Part shown: in pieces, positions 1 through 11,324 of the stretch | Position numbering within the stretch: position 1 is the stretch's first letter | Layout of the letters: every line of letters starts with the position of its first letter | DNA from: Tillandsia leiboldiana | Lineage: Eukaryota > Streptophyta > Magnoliopsida > Poales > Bromeliaceae | Reading direction: 5' to 3' | Length of the DNA: 64,000 nucleotides | NCBI GenBank assembly: GCA_029204045.2 | Contig: CM055063.1 | Location: 30,366,810 to 30,430,809 of the forward strand | The notes under the pieces: generated by a model | Databases searched by the model: none | The model's input: only the letters and a program-made list of their open reading frames with translations | What the model was told of the DNA's origin: nothing | Made by a program: the position numbers and the translations under genes

Positions 1-577
1 CCACCGTTTATCAGAAATGGTTCCCCAAAACACTAACACTGGCCTAACCCAGCCACCAGACCCCACTCGGCCCCCCGGGCCCGAGTGCAACACCGTCCCA
101 CACACTCTGACCACTCGGCCCACTACCCGGGCGAGGAAACTCTAAGTCCCGAAGGATAAGAAAAGTGCGGGATGTCTAAAGCATAAAGGAACCTAGCCCA
201 AATTAAGGTTCACAAATGGTCTGGTCAAAATCATGCACATATGACGGGGGTGCTAGTTAAGTTCCAAGAAAAATACTTAAACTAGCATGCAATCCTAAAA
301 CATTAGAATTAGAAGGAAGTCCGTAGACTTGGAGAGAACACCAACCCACCTCAGAAAGCCACCAATTGCTCGTCGACACTTGCAATTGGCACAGCGGCTT
401 ACCTGGCCTCCAAGGGGTCCGCACGCAACACGAAGCCCGATGCCAGAAGCCGCACGCAAAACGGAGCACGCGGCGACCAACCACACGACCGCGCGCTCCG
501 CGGAAGCTAAAACCGCACCGCAAGCTGTCAGAAGCGAAGAAAACGCAAAAATCAATCCACACAGTCAAAACCGAGCA

Positions 578-705
578 TCCGACGGCGAAAAACAGCCTCC
601 GTCGGCGAAAACAGCCTCCGTCAGCGAAAAAAAAAACAGCGCCCGACGGCGAAAAACAGCCGTCGGCGAAAACCAGCGCCCGACGGCGAAAACAGCCCCG
701 TCGGC
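578..705. repeat. Minisatellite, GACGGCGAAAACAGC-like unit
   Basis: Imperfect tandem copies of a roughly 15-25-bp unit built on CGACGGCGAAAACAGC. It lies inside the transcribed part of the D LTR and has a counterpart at about 42850-42975 in the other LTR. Confidence 0.8.
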
Positions 706-794
706 GCAAAAACTGCTCAAAAACAGCTTGCGAAAAGCCAGCGAAAACTGCTCAAACTGCTCGCGAAGTCTGCTCGAACAACGCGCTAAACCGC

Positions 795-1100
795 TCGCAA
801 ACTGCTCGCGAAAAACGGCGAAAACCTGCGCGAAAACCTGCGCGAAACGGCACGAAAACCTGCGCGAAAAACTGCGCGAAAACCTGCGCGAAACAGCACG
901 AAAACCTGCGCGGAAAACTGCGCGAAAACCTGCGCGAAAACTGCGCGAAAACCTGCGCGAAACGGCGCGAAAACCTGCGCGAAAACTGCGCGAAAACCTG
1001 CGCGACAACGGCGCGAAAACCTGCGCGAAAAACCTGCGGCGAAACGGCGCGGAAAACCTGCGCAAAAACAGCGCGAAACCAGCGCGGAAAACCCCTCGCG
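795..1100. repeat. Minisatellite, GCGCGAAAACCTGC unit
   Basis: About 20 imperfect copies of a 14-18-bp unit, GCGCGAAAACCTGC with a GCGCGAAAACT variant. The reverse complement is at about 42470-42755. The array keeps several frames open on both strands, giving false long ORFs. Confidence 0.85.
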
Positions 1101-1269
1101 GAAAACAGCGGCCGACGGTGGGAAACAACGACGCCGGCACGCAAACCGAGGCGCCACCACTGTCCCGGGAGCACGCCGAGCGGCCGAAAAACCAGCCGCG
1201 CGACGAGGGAGGCCCGCCGCAACGCCGCCCACCCAAGCGGCGCCGCGCAGCGGCCTGCTGCGCGGTTGC

Positions 1270-1860
1270 CGAGAGCTGCGCGCGGGCGCCCAGCGGCGCT
1301 GCGCGCGGCGCCCAGCGGCGCTGCGCGCAGGCGCCCATAGGCGCTGCGCGCGGGCCCGCGCGCAGCCCTGCAGCGCGGCCCTGCCGCGCGCGCCCGCGCG
1401 CGGCCAGGAGGGCCCGCGCGCACGCGCGCGGCCCTGCCGCGCGGCCCCCGCGCGCGGCCCTGCCGCGCGCCCCTGCGCGCGGCCAGGAGGGCCCGCGCGC
1501 ACGCCTGCGCGCGGCCCTGCCGCGCGCGCCTGCGCGCGGCCAGGAGGGCCCGCGCGCACGGCGCGCGGCCCTGCCGCGAGGGCCCGCGCGCACGCGCGCG
1601 GCCCTGCCGCGCGCCCCTGCGCGCGGCCAGGAGGGCCCGCGCGCACGCGCGCGGCCCTGCCGCGCGCCCCTGCGCGCGGCCAGGAGGTGCCGTGCGCACC
1701 TGCGCGCGGCCAGGAGGTGCCGTGCGCACCTGCGCGCGGCCAGGAGGTGCCGCGCGCACGCGCGCGGCCCTGCCGCGCGCCCCAGCGCGCGGCCAGGAGG
1801 TGCCGCGCGCACCTGCGCGCGGCCCTGCCGCGCGCCCCTGCGCCGCGGCCAGGCAGCGCC
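1270..1860. repeat. GC-rich minisatellite of the D LTR
   Basis: Tandem copies, about 45-65 bp long, of a unit containing CGGCCAGGAGGGCCCGCGCG. The region is almost pure G+C. The other LTR copy (about 41770-42290) has a different length, so the array varies in copy number between the two LTRs of one element. Confidence 0.85.
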
Positions 1861-2128
1861 GCGTGCAGCACTTTGCTGCACGCGGCGCCGCGCCCAGCGG
1901 CACCGCCACAGGGTGCTGCCAATAGCAGCACCCTGGCGCCGCGCGTGCGCCGTTGCGCGCGCGCGCGGCCGCCGGCGACGGCAAAACCCAGAAAAAAACC
2001 CAAAAATCCGATAAAATCCAAAAATCCCAAAAATCCAAGAATCCACATTTTTCATGATTTTTAAACACCAATTAAAAAATCCTCAAAGCTCCAAAACACC
2101 GAAAAAAACCTCAAAAGAGAAATTACTT

Positions 2129-2130
2129 AC
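2129..2130 (-). promoter_or_regulatory. Candidate 5' splice site in the D LTR
   Basis: Minus-strand CGAG|GTAAGT, about 190 nt downstream of the TATA box. It is the twin of 41515-41516 and the proposed donor of a long LTR intron. Confidence 0.5.
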
Positions 2131-2315
2131 CTCGTCGTCGCACGTCGCACGCCCATGAGCTTCGCACGGCCTCCAACGGCGAGTCCAAAAATCCACGATC
2201 GGCTCAAAACTCCTCTTCTTCCTTTTCTTCTTCCTTTTCCTCTCTTTTCCTTTCCTTTCTTTCTTTCTCTTTTTCTTTCTTTCTTCTCTCTGCTGCAGAG
2301 GAGGGTGGAGGCAGC

Positions 2316-2323
2316 TTTATATA
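2316..2323 (-). promoter_or_regulatory. TATA box of D LTR
   Basis: TATATAAA on the minus strand, followed downstream by a GA-rich leader (2215-2300). The same arrangement occurs at 41322-41440. Confidence 0.75.
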
Positions 2324-2847
2324 AAGCATAAAGCTTTAATTAATTAAATCCATTAATTAATTAACTCCAAACTCCAACTCCAACTCACTTTTTGCCTTCG
2401 GGCTCTCCGCCGCTGCCCGGAACCTCCCGAACTCCGCTGTAAATCAAAAGTACACGTGTCCACAGCTTTTTCTCCTCAAAAAGCTTATCCGTTGAGTCGG
2501 GGTGCTCAAATCCATTACCGGCTCCAAAATTGCCAGTTCCGACTCACTTTTTGCCTCCGGGCCCTTCGCGTCAGTCCGGAACCTCCCGAACCTCGCTGTA
2601 ATCTGAAAGTACACCTATTCCAAGTGTTCCTGAATTTCCGGCGCTCCACGGTGAAGTCGGAAATTTCCAATCTCATCCTTAATCGGCCTACAAAGCCCGG
2701 AAAACCCCGAATCGAGCTGGAGCTTCCGCGTTGATCCGAATCAACCCGGCATCAACTGTAACCTCAGATACAACATGCTCAAGGCATTCTCTCTGCTCTA
2801 AGCCATCTGTGTGGTCGGCGCGCTATCCAATGCCCCGGTACTTTACA

Positions 2848-3065
2848 CTAGTGCTATAAACATTTCCAAAAACCCTGTGTTGCACTCTAGAACAAAACAC
2901 ATTGAACTTAGATATCATTTTCTTGGAGAGCTATTTGAATCAAATACTCTTCAACTGTCATATATTTCAACTGAAGATCAATTAGCTGACATTTTAACAA
3001 AACCTTTGGATCAAAAACGTTTTATTCATTTGCGTAAAGCAATTGGAATGCTTTCCTTGAAATAA
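2848..3065 (+). pseudogene. pol: Copia-1 RNase H, C-terminal fragment
   Basis: The translation contains KNPVLHSRTKHIELRYHF and QLADILTKPL, the highly conserved end of copia RNase H, and stops at TAA 3063-3065. The frame begins in the middle of the domain because D was inserted here. The preceding codons, up to the conserved CDNTS, are at 45193 on the minus strand and continue directly into this fragment. The fragment itself is undamaged but has no start codon. Confidence 0.92.
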
Positions 3066-4003
3066 ACTTCTTTTTGAAACTTTTGCTTAGGTTAGGTTTT
3101 ATTTTTGTGTTTTTGTTCTTTATCTATGTTTATACATAGTACATTAATTGAGCATGTGTATTATTGACTTTACTTGCATCCTTTCATATAATTAGAAATT
3201 TATTATGCTTTGGATATCATAATAATTCAGTTGATGCATTGATCATTTATTTAAATTAAATCATTTTTAATTGATCAAAGTCAATTTCTCTCTCAATGAT
3301 CTCTTGGTATTGTTTTTATCTTATTTGACTATTTGGTTGAGTATGAATTCGAGATCAATCCTTGGTTGAATACTTTATATCTTAAATTAATTGATAGCCA
3401 ATTGAGGGGGAGTCAAAGAAAAGTAAAGTGCTCAAAAGATGTGGAAAGAGTTACATCCCAATGAGGAGTGTGAAAACTACCACCATATGGAGGAAAGAGC
3501 TACCACCTCGGTCGTCCGAGTACTGTGTGCAGCTACCACATGTATACCAAGCATAGGTTTGTAATTTTTGATTAAATAAAATGCATGATTGAAATACTTG
3601 ACTCCGTCAAATTTCAAGGTTGGTATAAGGTGGGTTTTTTAAATGAAAGATGCTCAAAGAGCCACTCTCTTCAACAGATTGACTAGATACATTATATAAT
3701 TTATTTGGGATTTCAAACATCTATTGATCTTGGTAATTCATTTTCTTTACCATTTTAATGATTTGATAAACGCCGTACTCATAAGATCATGATGGATGTG
3801 TTTGAACTTGATCAACTTTAAAAGTTTTAATTTCTGTAAATTTTTATGTCATTATTTGAATGTTATTGATAGATTTAACATAATTTATTTCTCTTGACAT
3901 GAAACGATGATTTTTGTTTAAAGTTGATGTGCTAAAATGCTTACATACTTTTTCCGGATTTTATTGAATTTTTCTAAATTATTCTGAAGAAAAAGTTGGA
4001 GCC
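3066..4003 (+). other. Copia-1 non-coding region after pol
   Basis: AT-rich with no supported ORF. GAGGGGGAG at 3404-3412 looks like an extra polypurine tract; multiple such tracts are a known Sirevirus trait. No other structure was recognised. Confidence 0.6.
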
Positions 4004-4095
4004 GATCCGGATCGGACATGAATGATCCGGATCCCGAACGCAGGTGTTTCCTGCGGGTAGCCGATCCGGATCGAAATCTCGATCCGATCCGGATC
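4004..4095. repeat. Four GATCCGGATC palindromes upstream of the env-like ORF
   Basis: Perfect copies start at 4004, 4024, 4063 and 4086. The same palindrome occurs six times in the LTR U3 (6381-6601). Placement directly upstream of the putative spliced leader suggests an internal promoter or enhancer. Confidence 0.85.
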
Positions 4096-4230
4096 ACGGC
4101 TAGGGTTTTATTAGAACAAGAGGGATTTTGATTTCTTTTATTCCAATCTTTTGTTCTTAAGACTCCAGAGTTTCTCTCTCTAAAATTCATCCTTCTTGGA
4201 GCCTTTCAAACTCGAGTTCTTCGATTCTAA

Positions 4231-4612
4231 GTAAGTTTTATTGATCAAAATCTCGGTTTTTCACTGTTTTTCCTTGTTTGCTCAAAAGGTGAGTAGAAAT
4301 CATGGAACTTTTTCATTTGTGAATGGTTTTTGGTCAAATCTCTTTTGAAATAAGAACTCTGGGTAAATTAGTTTTGATTATATGCTAAGTATTCTCTTGA
4401 TTAACGGATTTTTGATCTTCGATTTCAAAAATTTCGGTTTTAGGGCATATAATGGAAATTTTCCAAAATCATGCAATTGATCTATTTTTAAATTTCCTTT
4501 TGTAAAACTAATTTGATTCCTAGTCTCTCTACACGATAATGATTGTTTGGGTACAATTTTTCTAATTTTTGAAAATTAACAATTTTTCATGTTCTTGAGT
4601 TGTTGCTCACAG
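4231..4612 (+). other. Candidate intron in the env-like leader
   Basis: A strong donor (TTCTAA|GTAAGTTTT) at 4231 and an acceptor (TTGCTCACAG) ending at 4612 bracket 382 bp of AT-rich sequence. The first ATG of the hydrophobic-start ORF follows 29 nt later. Inferred from splice signals only; no transcript evidence. Confidence 0.45.
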
Positions 4613-4641
4613 GATTTTCTTCTCACAAGAAACCAATAGCA

Positions 4642-5502
4642 ATGGTGATCACGTGGATCATTCTCCTTCTGGCTGCTATGGTAAATACGAGAGACACTGT
4701 CAAGCCCAAGAGGGCTAAAAAGGATGAAGTCAATTGGGATGAGTTGTCAGATGATGAAACACATCCTGGAAAATCGCCACAGAAAACCTCTGTTGCATCG
4801 AAAGGGAAAGCCCGTGCAGAGTCATCAAAGTAAAAGGCTCCGCCCACTGCTACGGAAAAAGGAAAAGCACCAATGACCTCTTCATCCATACTAAAAAGAA
4901 AAAGACTCGCTCGACGACCTGGACGAGCTCGAGGTATTGAAATAAATGAACCATGTCAAGAGAATCCAAAGAATATCTCTCAAATTGACACTGAATCTGA
5001 AGACGAAGAAGATTGGGACACATTTCTTGATGAAGTACAACAAGGTATTGATGAAGAAAATAAGGTTTAGCTAAAGAACAAGAAGCTACTAAAGTCTTCC
5101 TCAATACTTAAGCAACAAGCAAGGAAAAAGAATGTGCCAAGCAATGAACCTCTTGACAATTCACCTTCTTTGCCAAGACGATCTCCTCGGAATGAAGGAC
5201 AGACTGCTCCGTCAATCGTCACACAACGTTCCTCAACTTCCAGAAGAATTGACCAAAAGGGAAACCTGGAGTCTTCCATCAAACAAGAGCAAGACAAAAT
5301 GGCTCTAGGACTCAGAAAGATGTCCAAGGACATACATCAGATGAAACAAGAGTGTTCTACGATTTCGGGATTGCTTAAAGGAATTTTGAAAAAGCTGGGT
5401 TGCACGAGCTCTGAGGACTCCGCCTCGGATGACTCAGATTCAAGTGTTCGAATCGTTTGTCTACTAATTCTTTTGTGCAGGATTTCAGTTTTTAGGTTTT
5501 AA
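4642..5502 (+). pseudogene. Copia-1 env-like third ORF, two stops
   Basis: A single frame of about 286 codons, interrupted by TAA at 4831-4833 and TAG at 5068-5070. The N-terminus is hydrophobic (MVITWIILLLAAM). It is followed by a Lys/Arg-rich stretch, acidic clusters (SEDEEDWD), a Ser/Pro-rich basic part and a helical region, KMSKDIHQMKQECSTISG, that could form a coiled coil. The C-terminus ends with a short hydrophobic stretch. The position between pol and the 3' LTR matches the putative envelope-like ORF of Sireviruses, whose function is unproven. The start at 4642 is chosen because it follows the candidate acceptor; 4681 (MVNTR) is an alternative. Confidence 0.6.
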
Positions 5503-6153
5503 TGTTCTCTTTTTACTTTGCTTTAGTTTTAGTTCTCAGGTTTTTCTTGATTTTGAACCTCTTAACTCTCCTTAAATTTTGAATTTTTGGCTTAGTTTGT
5601 GACAAAAACGGGGAGAGAGTTTAGAGTGAACTCTGTGAGAACTTTGAACTTTTGGTGAGAACTTATTACAAACTTTGACTTTGGTGAAAGGTAAGTATCA
5701 CAACTTCTGGTTTTTATCTTGTGATTTGTTGCATGTCCCTACTAACTATTCGACTAACTATTTGGACATGTATTATTACTAACAAGTTGTTTGATTACTA
5801 ACAAAGCAAAGTTATGACATTTGGAATCTTATTGCTTAGAAGATATGTCAATGTTTGATTGTGATCTTATTACATATCTGAATTACTCAATGTCATGGTG
5901 AGCATAAACTCTATCTCTGTTAGGTTTTGAATGCTAAATATTCTTGAGGTATCTAACGATCTCTTTTTGTCAAGAATGATTTCTTTTTGCAGAGAGTGCA
6001 GATGTCTAAGTCTAAAGTCTGTTTTAGGAGTTTATCTCTTGTATTGGATCTCCATTGTAAATTTTTGTTGTATGGTGATAGCAACAAAAATATCTTTTTT
6101 GAATTTTCTTTAGTGGATCTGTGTTTTGTCACGAAACCGCCAAAGGGGGAGAT
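5503..6153 (+). other. Copia-1 3' untranslated region
   Basis: AT-rich and non-coding. AAACGGGGAGAGAG at about 5609-5622 is another polypurine-like stretch. The true tract is at the right-hand end. Confidence 0.6.
6142..6153 (+). promoter_or_regulatory. Polypurine tract of copia-1
   Basis: AAAGGGGGAGAT lies directly before the LTR start TGTTACG, the standard position of the plus-strand primer. Confidence 0.85.
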
Positions 6154-6380
6154 TGTTACGAATTTTGTTTTGGCGCATTTCGTGAAAGTGTTAAGTCTTG
6201 AAGATTGAAGATGAATGAAGTTTCGATCATATACCTCAATCTCAAGAAAGAAGAATTCAAAAGGATCAGGTAAGTTTAACTAAATATTTTTGGTGATCCG
6301 AATACTTCTTGTAGTGTAGAAACACTTGGAAGAATTTTTTATTGCATAAAAATCAAGAACTGAACATGGGACATGTTCAG

Positions 6381-6601
6381 GATCCGGATCAGACAGTCCA
6401 ATCCAGATCCCGAAGGGTGCTTGTTCATTGGCAAATCCGATCCGGATCAAAGTCATTTCGATCCGGATCCCGAACATGGGAATTTGCTGGAATACATGAA
6501 CGATCCGGATCGTGCATTACAATCCAGATCCCGAACCCTGTTTTTCTGGAATTGCCTGACTCGTTACGACGATCCGGATCACAGCTAATCCGATCCGGAT
6601 C
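6381..6601. repeat. Six GATCCGGATC palindromes in copia-1 U3
   Basis: Perfect 10-bp palindromes start at 6381, 6439, 6460, 6502, 6571 and 6592, with one-base variants between them. All lie within 290 bp upstream of the TATA box. The mirrored copy is at 50963-51183. Confidence 0.9.
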
Positions 6602-6667
6602 GCCGTCGTGAAAATTTCCAGAAACAGACAGTTTTTGATCCTTATCTTCTTCCTAGGGTTTCTAACC

Positions 6668-6676
6668 TATAAATAG
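6668..6676 (+). promoter_or_regulatory. TATA box of copia-1 3' LTR
   Basis: TATAAATAG in AACCTATAAATAGACCC; repeated at 50888-50896 on the minus strand in the 5' LTR. Confidence 0.8.
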
Positions 6677-6964
6677 ACCCTATGTTTCATTTTTCTAGAA
6701 AAGCCGTAAATCCACATACAAGCCATCATCTTTTATACGGCCTAAGATCCACATATAGAGAAGAAAGGAAATCATTAGATATTACTCTATGTTTCTTCAT
6801 CTATACTGATTAGTTTGATTCTAGGTTTTCATACTCACATCTTGAGTTGAATCAAACTAATGAATACTTAGATGGTATTTCCTATCTATCTTTGATCTAA
6901 GTATTCGGCGGATCATCACCACCCAAAAACAACGATTTACCCCAAAATAAGCGCGTGGACTAGC

Positions 6965-7130
6965 GTGGCCTTGTGGATTCAAGGTGCAACCGCTCTCGTG
7001 GATTCGGAGTGAGGTACGTTCGTGGATTCGAAGCGTGCTACTGGGTGAAGACCGTGGATTCGGTCAGACGTCGTGGACTCGACGTTGGGCGCCGTGGATT
7101 CGGCGTTGGACGCAGATCGTGGATTCGAGA
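6965..7130. repeat. CGTGGATTCG short-repeat array in copia LTR
   Basis: About eight copies of (C/T)GTGGATTCG or CGTGGACTCG at 15-30-bp intervals, downstream of the TATA box. Also present in the other copia-1 LTR (50410-50590) and in copia-2 (57110-57290). Confidence 0.8.
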
Positions 7131-9877
7131 CGCGTTGCGGAGCAAGCGGAGAAGATCAACTAGGAGCGTATGGAAAAGGTTGAGTCGTCTGTGAGTACGG
7201 TATATCACCTTGTACGTGTTTAATTCTAGTGGATTTCACCGTGTTATCGGTCCCGTGGTTTTTTACTCCGGTTTGGAGTTTTCCACGTAAAAATCTTGCG
7301 TGTTCATTTATATTTCCGCATTGGGTTTTTATTGCGCAATGATTTTTTGAGTGTTTATTGTTTACACCTATTCACCCCCCTCTAGGTGTTTTTTCCCCTA
7401 TTTTGATCCATTATTACATATAACCCAACATCTCTCAAAAGAGGAAAATAAAACAACTAATCTACTGAAGATCTCCTCTGAAGGGGTACCGCTACTCTCC
7501 AACGATGGGTAGGGATCTAGCTCGTGACTCCCTCGCCTCGATCAACAACCGCAGAATCAGCAACACCCGCTAAGACTCTGCAAAACAAAGGAGAGGAAGG
7601 GAAAAGGAGGGGGAAAACCCCCAGAGGGTGTGAGAACTACACCAAAAGGGGAGTCCTCAGTGGGTACCACCGCCAGACACGACGGTCTGCCCACTAAGTC
7701 CTCAAGAGACATAAAATAACCAAAGAAGTGGGAACTGAACAAAAACGCTGCTGCCACCTAATAGCTACCAAGCTTCTATCTAAATGCTGAAGAGGGGAGA
7801 ATCAAAGAATGGTATGCAACCACTAGCACATGAAGTGCAGAATCGACCCAATCGAGCTGACTGCCACATCTGGTCCAGTCGAACCTGCGCCTCACCTACG
7901 ACCACCTCCCGCTGACGGGCAGGAATTACGTAGGGCGTCCAAACGGACTAACTCGCCATCGAGTAGTGGCTCATGCAAGCTATAGTCAAAATCCACGCTA
8001 TCTCTCGGAACGGATAAACTCAAGATCACCAAGCCTCTCACACAACGGTCCACAACTCACAAAGACCTCGGGACCACAGTCCCCAAAAGGATCCCAACAA
8101 CACTAGCACTGGTCTAAACACAGCTACTAGACTCCACCCGGTCCCCCTGACACGAGTGAAACAAGAAAGTAAATACTGGTAATAACCCAATCTGGTGCCA
8201 CCAGTAAAACTGGCATTGCCTGCTCAGCGGAATCTGCAGACATGGCTCGAAACCGCGAGACCGGCCCACATGGCTCGCATCCCAAAATAAGTTTCAGACC
8301 GGCACACATGGCTGGGTCCAAAAGCCTACATCCGGAGTGGCACTCGAGGGGAGCGACCCACACGAGTAAAGTATCTCAGTAACAAGTATCTCTGTATAGC
8401 AGGACTTTGATCACAAATCTGATCAAAGTGGGAAAACTCAACCACTAAAGAAAGACCCGACCTCAATCGGATGCAACTAAACGATAAGTGGGAAACTCCA
8501 TCCACTAGAGAAAACGGATACCCAATCTGGTGCATAGATAAGCATCCTGTCAACCGCCCAATATCCGCGGTTGCCGCAAAGCCCCACAACTAATCCAACC
8601 TGTCCCTGACACAAATGTCTCGGCTACACTACCCCAGACCCCTGCTCGCACCCGAGCAACACAGACCGTCCGACTAACAAGGAAGGAGAAAAAGATAACA
8701 TGGTTTCTCTTTAGTCAAATTCCAATAAGTAGTGCAGCAGTAAAAGATGGCCTAACTACATGTCCATTCAAGCATGCTTTTGTCCTTGGAAACAATAAAA
8801 GAGAGTAAAACATAGTAGCAAAGCATACTACAATATTCCTACTATGATATACCAATCTCGCATAAATAGGCCACTGAATAACCAGGTATGATCTCTATAT
8901 TATCTAGTGTGGGATAAATATAATCTGTCTATCGCATGCTAAGTCTCTAGTCTAACAAGCATGTACAATTATCAGGTAAACATCAATCCACATGATCTAG
9001 GCCGTTTCCATACTTACCTCTCGCTCATATCGGTTGTACATCAAATATGCCTGCTATCAGTCATAGAGGGGTGACATCCCCACAAGTGCACTTACATTCA
9101 TCATAACATAAACACCTTATACAGTTACCAATATCAAGTTTACCCACCTGAAGTGCTCAATCCAAAGCAAACCTGGGGTCGGTGAAGAGCGTGGCCACTT
9201 GCACGCACAATCCGCTGAACTCGTATCCACGGTACATGTCGCGCAAACCTCGGCTCCTAACAGTGTTCCGAAACACTTGCGAACCCTCCTGGGTACAACA
9301 AAAAGGTCCAAAGTTACACTTTATGCTAAAATATCCAAGTATACACCAACTGCTGAAACCATCCCCGAAGATGTGCAATTTTCACCTGCAGAACGGACTC
9401 TGAAAAATCCACCAAAAATACGGACGCGATCGTCGCGTCCTTCGAAACGAGTACCTGCACGTCAAAATCCAAGTCCCGGAGGCCAAGTTACAAATTCCAC
9501 AACGCGGTGAGCGCGAAAATCCACAACCTACACATCTGCATCACATTGCACAGGAGAACGGGAAATGTGTACCTTCGGGCAATTCTCGAAAAATCCCAAA
9601 AAATACGGTGATAATCCTCGCGTCGAGTAGATGAAAAAATTGTATAGGCTCGCCTCGATCCGACGCTCGCACAACAAGTTGCACACAAAACGGTGCACAC
9701 TTTATGAGTCCACACGCAAAACGAGGCGCATCCAAAATGCCAGCAGCAGTCCGCGCAGTAAGACGGCACAGTAAAACAAGGTCCCTAACACACACGAGAG
9801 CAAGGGGTCAAATCCAATGTCCAAAAGGATGCTCCAAAACTGTGCCAAAAATACCGCAAAAATAACACGTGGGACCT

Positions 9878-9879
9878 AC
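9878..9879 (-). promoter_or_regulatory. Candidate 5' splice site in LTR B
   Basis: Minus-strand TCGAG|GTAGGT, in the same position as the donors in LTRs A, D and F. Confidence 0.45.
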
Positions 9880-10316
9880 CTCGACCGCGTCGCACCGCCC
9901 AACCGTCTCCTTGGAACACCTCGTGCGCTTCGCGAGGTCCACGGCGCACCGCCGCACCCCACAAAATCCCCTCCCTCTCACTCTCTCTCGCTCGGTTGGA
10001 GAAGAAGAAAAAGGGGAGAAGAAATGGTGCGCGGGGAGGAAAAGAAAGAAGAAGAGAAGAAAGAGATGAGGGGAGGGCTCCCGTGGACCGGGTCCACGGT
10101 GCACCGCCCAAGGGGGCCCGCTGCCAGGCGGTCCACCGCACAGGGGCGCGCGCGCCAGGCGCAGGCACGCGCCCCCTGCGCCACGCGGCGCGCGCCGCGC
10201 GTGCCACGCGGGTGACGCAGCCCACGCGCCACACGGGCGCGTTACACCCCGCCTCACCCAGGCGCGGGACACCGAGCGCGCCGCACGGACTCGCGCCCCC
10301 CGCATCCGCGCGGGCG

Positions 10317-10335
10317 CGAATGGGGGCCCGCCACG
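10317..10335. promoter_or_regulatory. ERSE-like site in LTR B (degenerate)
   Basis: CGAAT-N9-CCACG: spacing is kept, with one change in the CCAAT half. Confidence 0.4.
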
Positions 10336-10938
10336 TGGCGGCCCCCTCGTGACCCGCGCAGAAGGCGCGCTTCCCCAGCGCGCCTGTGCGTCAACCCCGC
10401 GACCGTACACTCCCTTGAGTCGCGCGCCACCTCGGGATCCGAGCCGCCAACTCGGGATTTGCGCACACGCCTCGAAAAATGCGCATGTCACCCAGGCTCC
10501 GAAAAAAACAAGTAAATAGTTAAATCTCAACGATTTCGCGCGCTGAATCCAAATACGATGTCCGTTTCTCCAAATTCTCATCCGAAAATTTGCCGAAAGC
10601 CCCCGGAAAGTGTAGTGACCCTGACCCCCGAGTTGCTTCTCCCATGACCCGTGATGTAGAACACCTATTGTTGGTGTGTGGGACCCGTAACGTGTCAAAT
10701 GGATGCGTTGGACGGACTCTGTGAGGCTTCGGGATTGAGCCTGCCTTCTGGCTATTTTTGTCGGAATTTAGAAAAGGCTTTAGGCTAATCTGAGGTCATT
10801 TCTGGATTCAACGCGAAAAAACGTCGAAAATCAGCTATTTACTTGCCTTTTTCGGAGTCCGGATGCCCAAAAACGGACTCCCGGAAGTTTTACGCGCATT
10901 TTGGTGCATGGGGGAGGCCGTGGACCGGCCTGGTGACA

Positions 10939-11271
10939 TGTGGCAGCACCGGATTGGCCGGCTCACACGGCGCGGTCCACAGAACGTTGGAGCTAGTGCA
11001 TGGGCCGAGTGCGGGGACACGTGGCAGCTCCTGATTGGCGGGCGCTGTGCGCGCGGTCCACGGGGACTGGCGGCCTGACGCATGGACCCGGGCGGGCCAC
11101 GTGGCGGCCTGTGAGTGGCCGGCTCACGCGCGCGGTCCACGCACCAGGGAGCAGGTGGGGCGGCTGGGGGCAGGTTGCCCGCGACGTGGGGGCGCCACGT
11201 GGCGCCCCGCTGTTGGTCCGGCGCAGCCGCCCCACGCACCGTTGTCGGGGCACGTGGCGCCCCGCGATTCG
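10939..11271 (-). promoter_or_regulatory. ERSE-like array, CCAAT-N9-CCACG, in C 5' U3
   Basis: Five units with exact 9-base spacing: 10939-10957 (CCACA variant), 11020-11038 (perfect), 11100-11118 (CCACT), 11198-11216 (CCAAC) and 11253-11271 (CGAAT). Each includes a CACGTGGC-type G-box. All lie antisense to transcription and upstream of the TATA box. CCAAT-N9-CCACG is the known ER-stress element bound by NF-Y together with bZIP/ATF6-type factors. Confidence 0.7.
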
Positions 11272-11324
11272 CGGGCGCACGTGCGCCGGGTGCGGGGGTA
11301 GCCACGGGACACGTGGCGGCTCCT

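Larger units (their letters stand above)
1..2847 (-). mobile_element. Gypsy element D, 5' LTR (partial, reversed)
   Basis: This is the reverse complement of 40638-43552, the start of the complete D LTR. Read on the minus strand it begins with TGTAAAGTACC at 2847 and runs off the left edge of the window. It holds, in order, the U3, a TATA box (2316-2323), a CT-rich tract, a splice-donor-like site and three GC-rich minisatellites. It abuts copia-1 at 2847/2848, where CTAGT matches the duplication at the far end of D (45193-45197). About 1640 bp of the LTR should lie left of the window. No real gene is present; the very long ORFs on both strands come from stop-poor GC repeats. Confidence 0.9.
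2848..7430 (+). mobile_element. Copia-1 (Sirevirus-like), 3' half
   Basis: This is the 3' half of the Ty1/copia element whose 5' half is at 45193-51410 on the opposite strand. It contains the end of RNase H, a long 3' region with an extra ORF, a polypurine tract and the 3' LTR (6154-7430). TCTCT just after the LTR (7431-7435) matches AGAGA at 51411-51415 on the other strand, so both halves stem from one insertion. Element D interrupts it inside the RNase H reading frame. The extra ORF after pol, the repeated polypurine-like stretches and the palindrome-rich LTR fit the Sirevirus lineage. Confidence 0.9.
6154..7430 (+). mobile_element. Copia-1 3' LTR
   Basis: 1277 bp, TGTTACG...AACCCAACA. It is nearly identical to and exactly as long as the 5' LTR at 50134-51410 (minus strand), indicating a fairly young insertion. 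It contains six GATCCGGATC palindromes, a TATA box at 6668-6676 and a CGTGGATTCG repeat array. Confidence 0.95.
7431..10610 (-). mobile_element. Gypsy element B, 3' LTR, main part
   Basis: A minus-strand LTR split by two insertions. Its U3 start is at 26258, across element C; C left the duplication GAAAG at 10606-10610 and 25956-25960. Its 3' end is at 51411-51733, across copia-1 and the inversion. Without insertions it would be about 3.8 kb. It contains a GC-rich U3 (10080-10450), a CT/GA-rich leader, a donor-like site at 9878-9879 and the U5-side segment GGGTGTGAGAACTAC shared with the other gypsy LTRs. No coding sequence. Confidence 0.85.

Noticed and set aside
329..2055. Very long Arg/Ala-rich ORFs on both strands (up to 561 codons)
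   Set aside because: They lie in GC minisatellites of the D LTR where stops are rare in all frames; the low-complexity proteins match no family.
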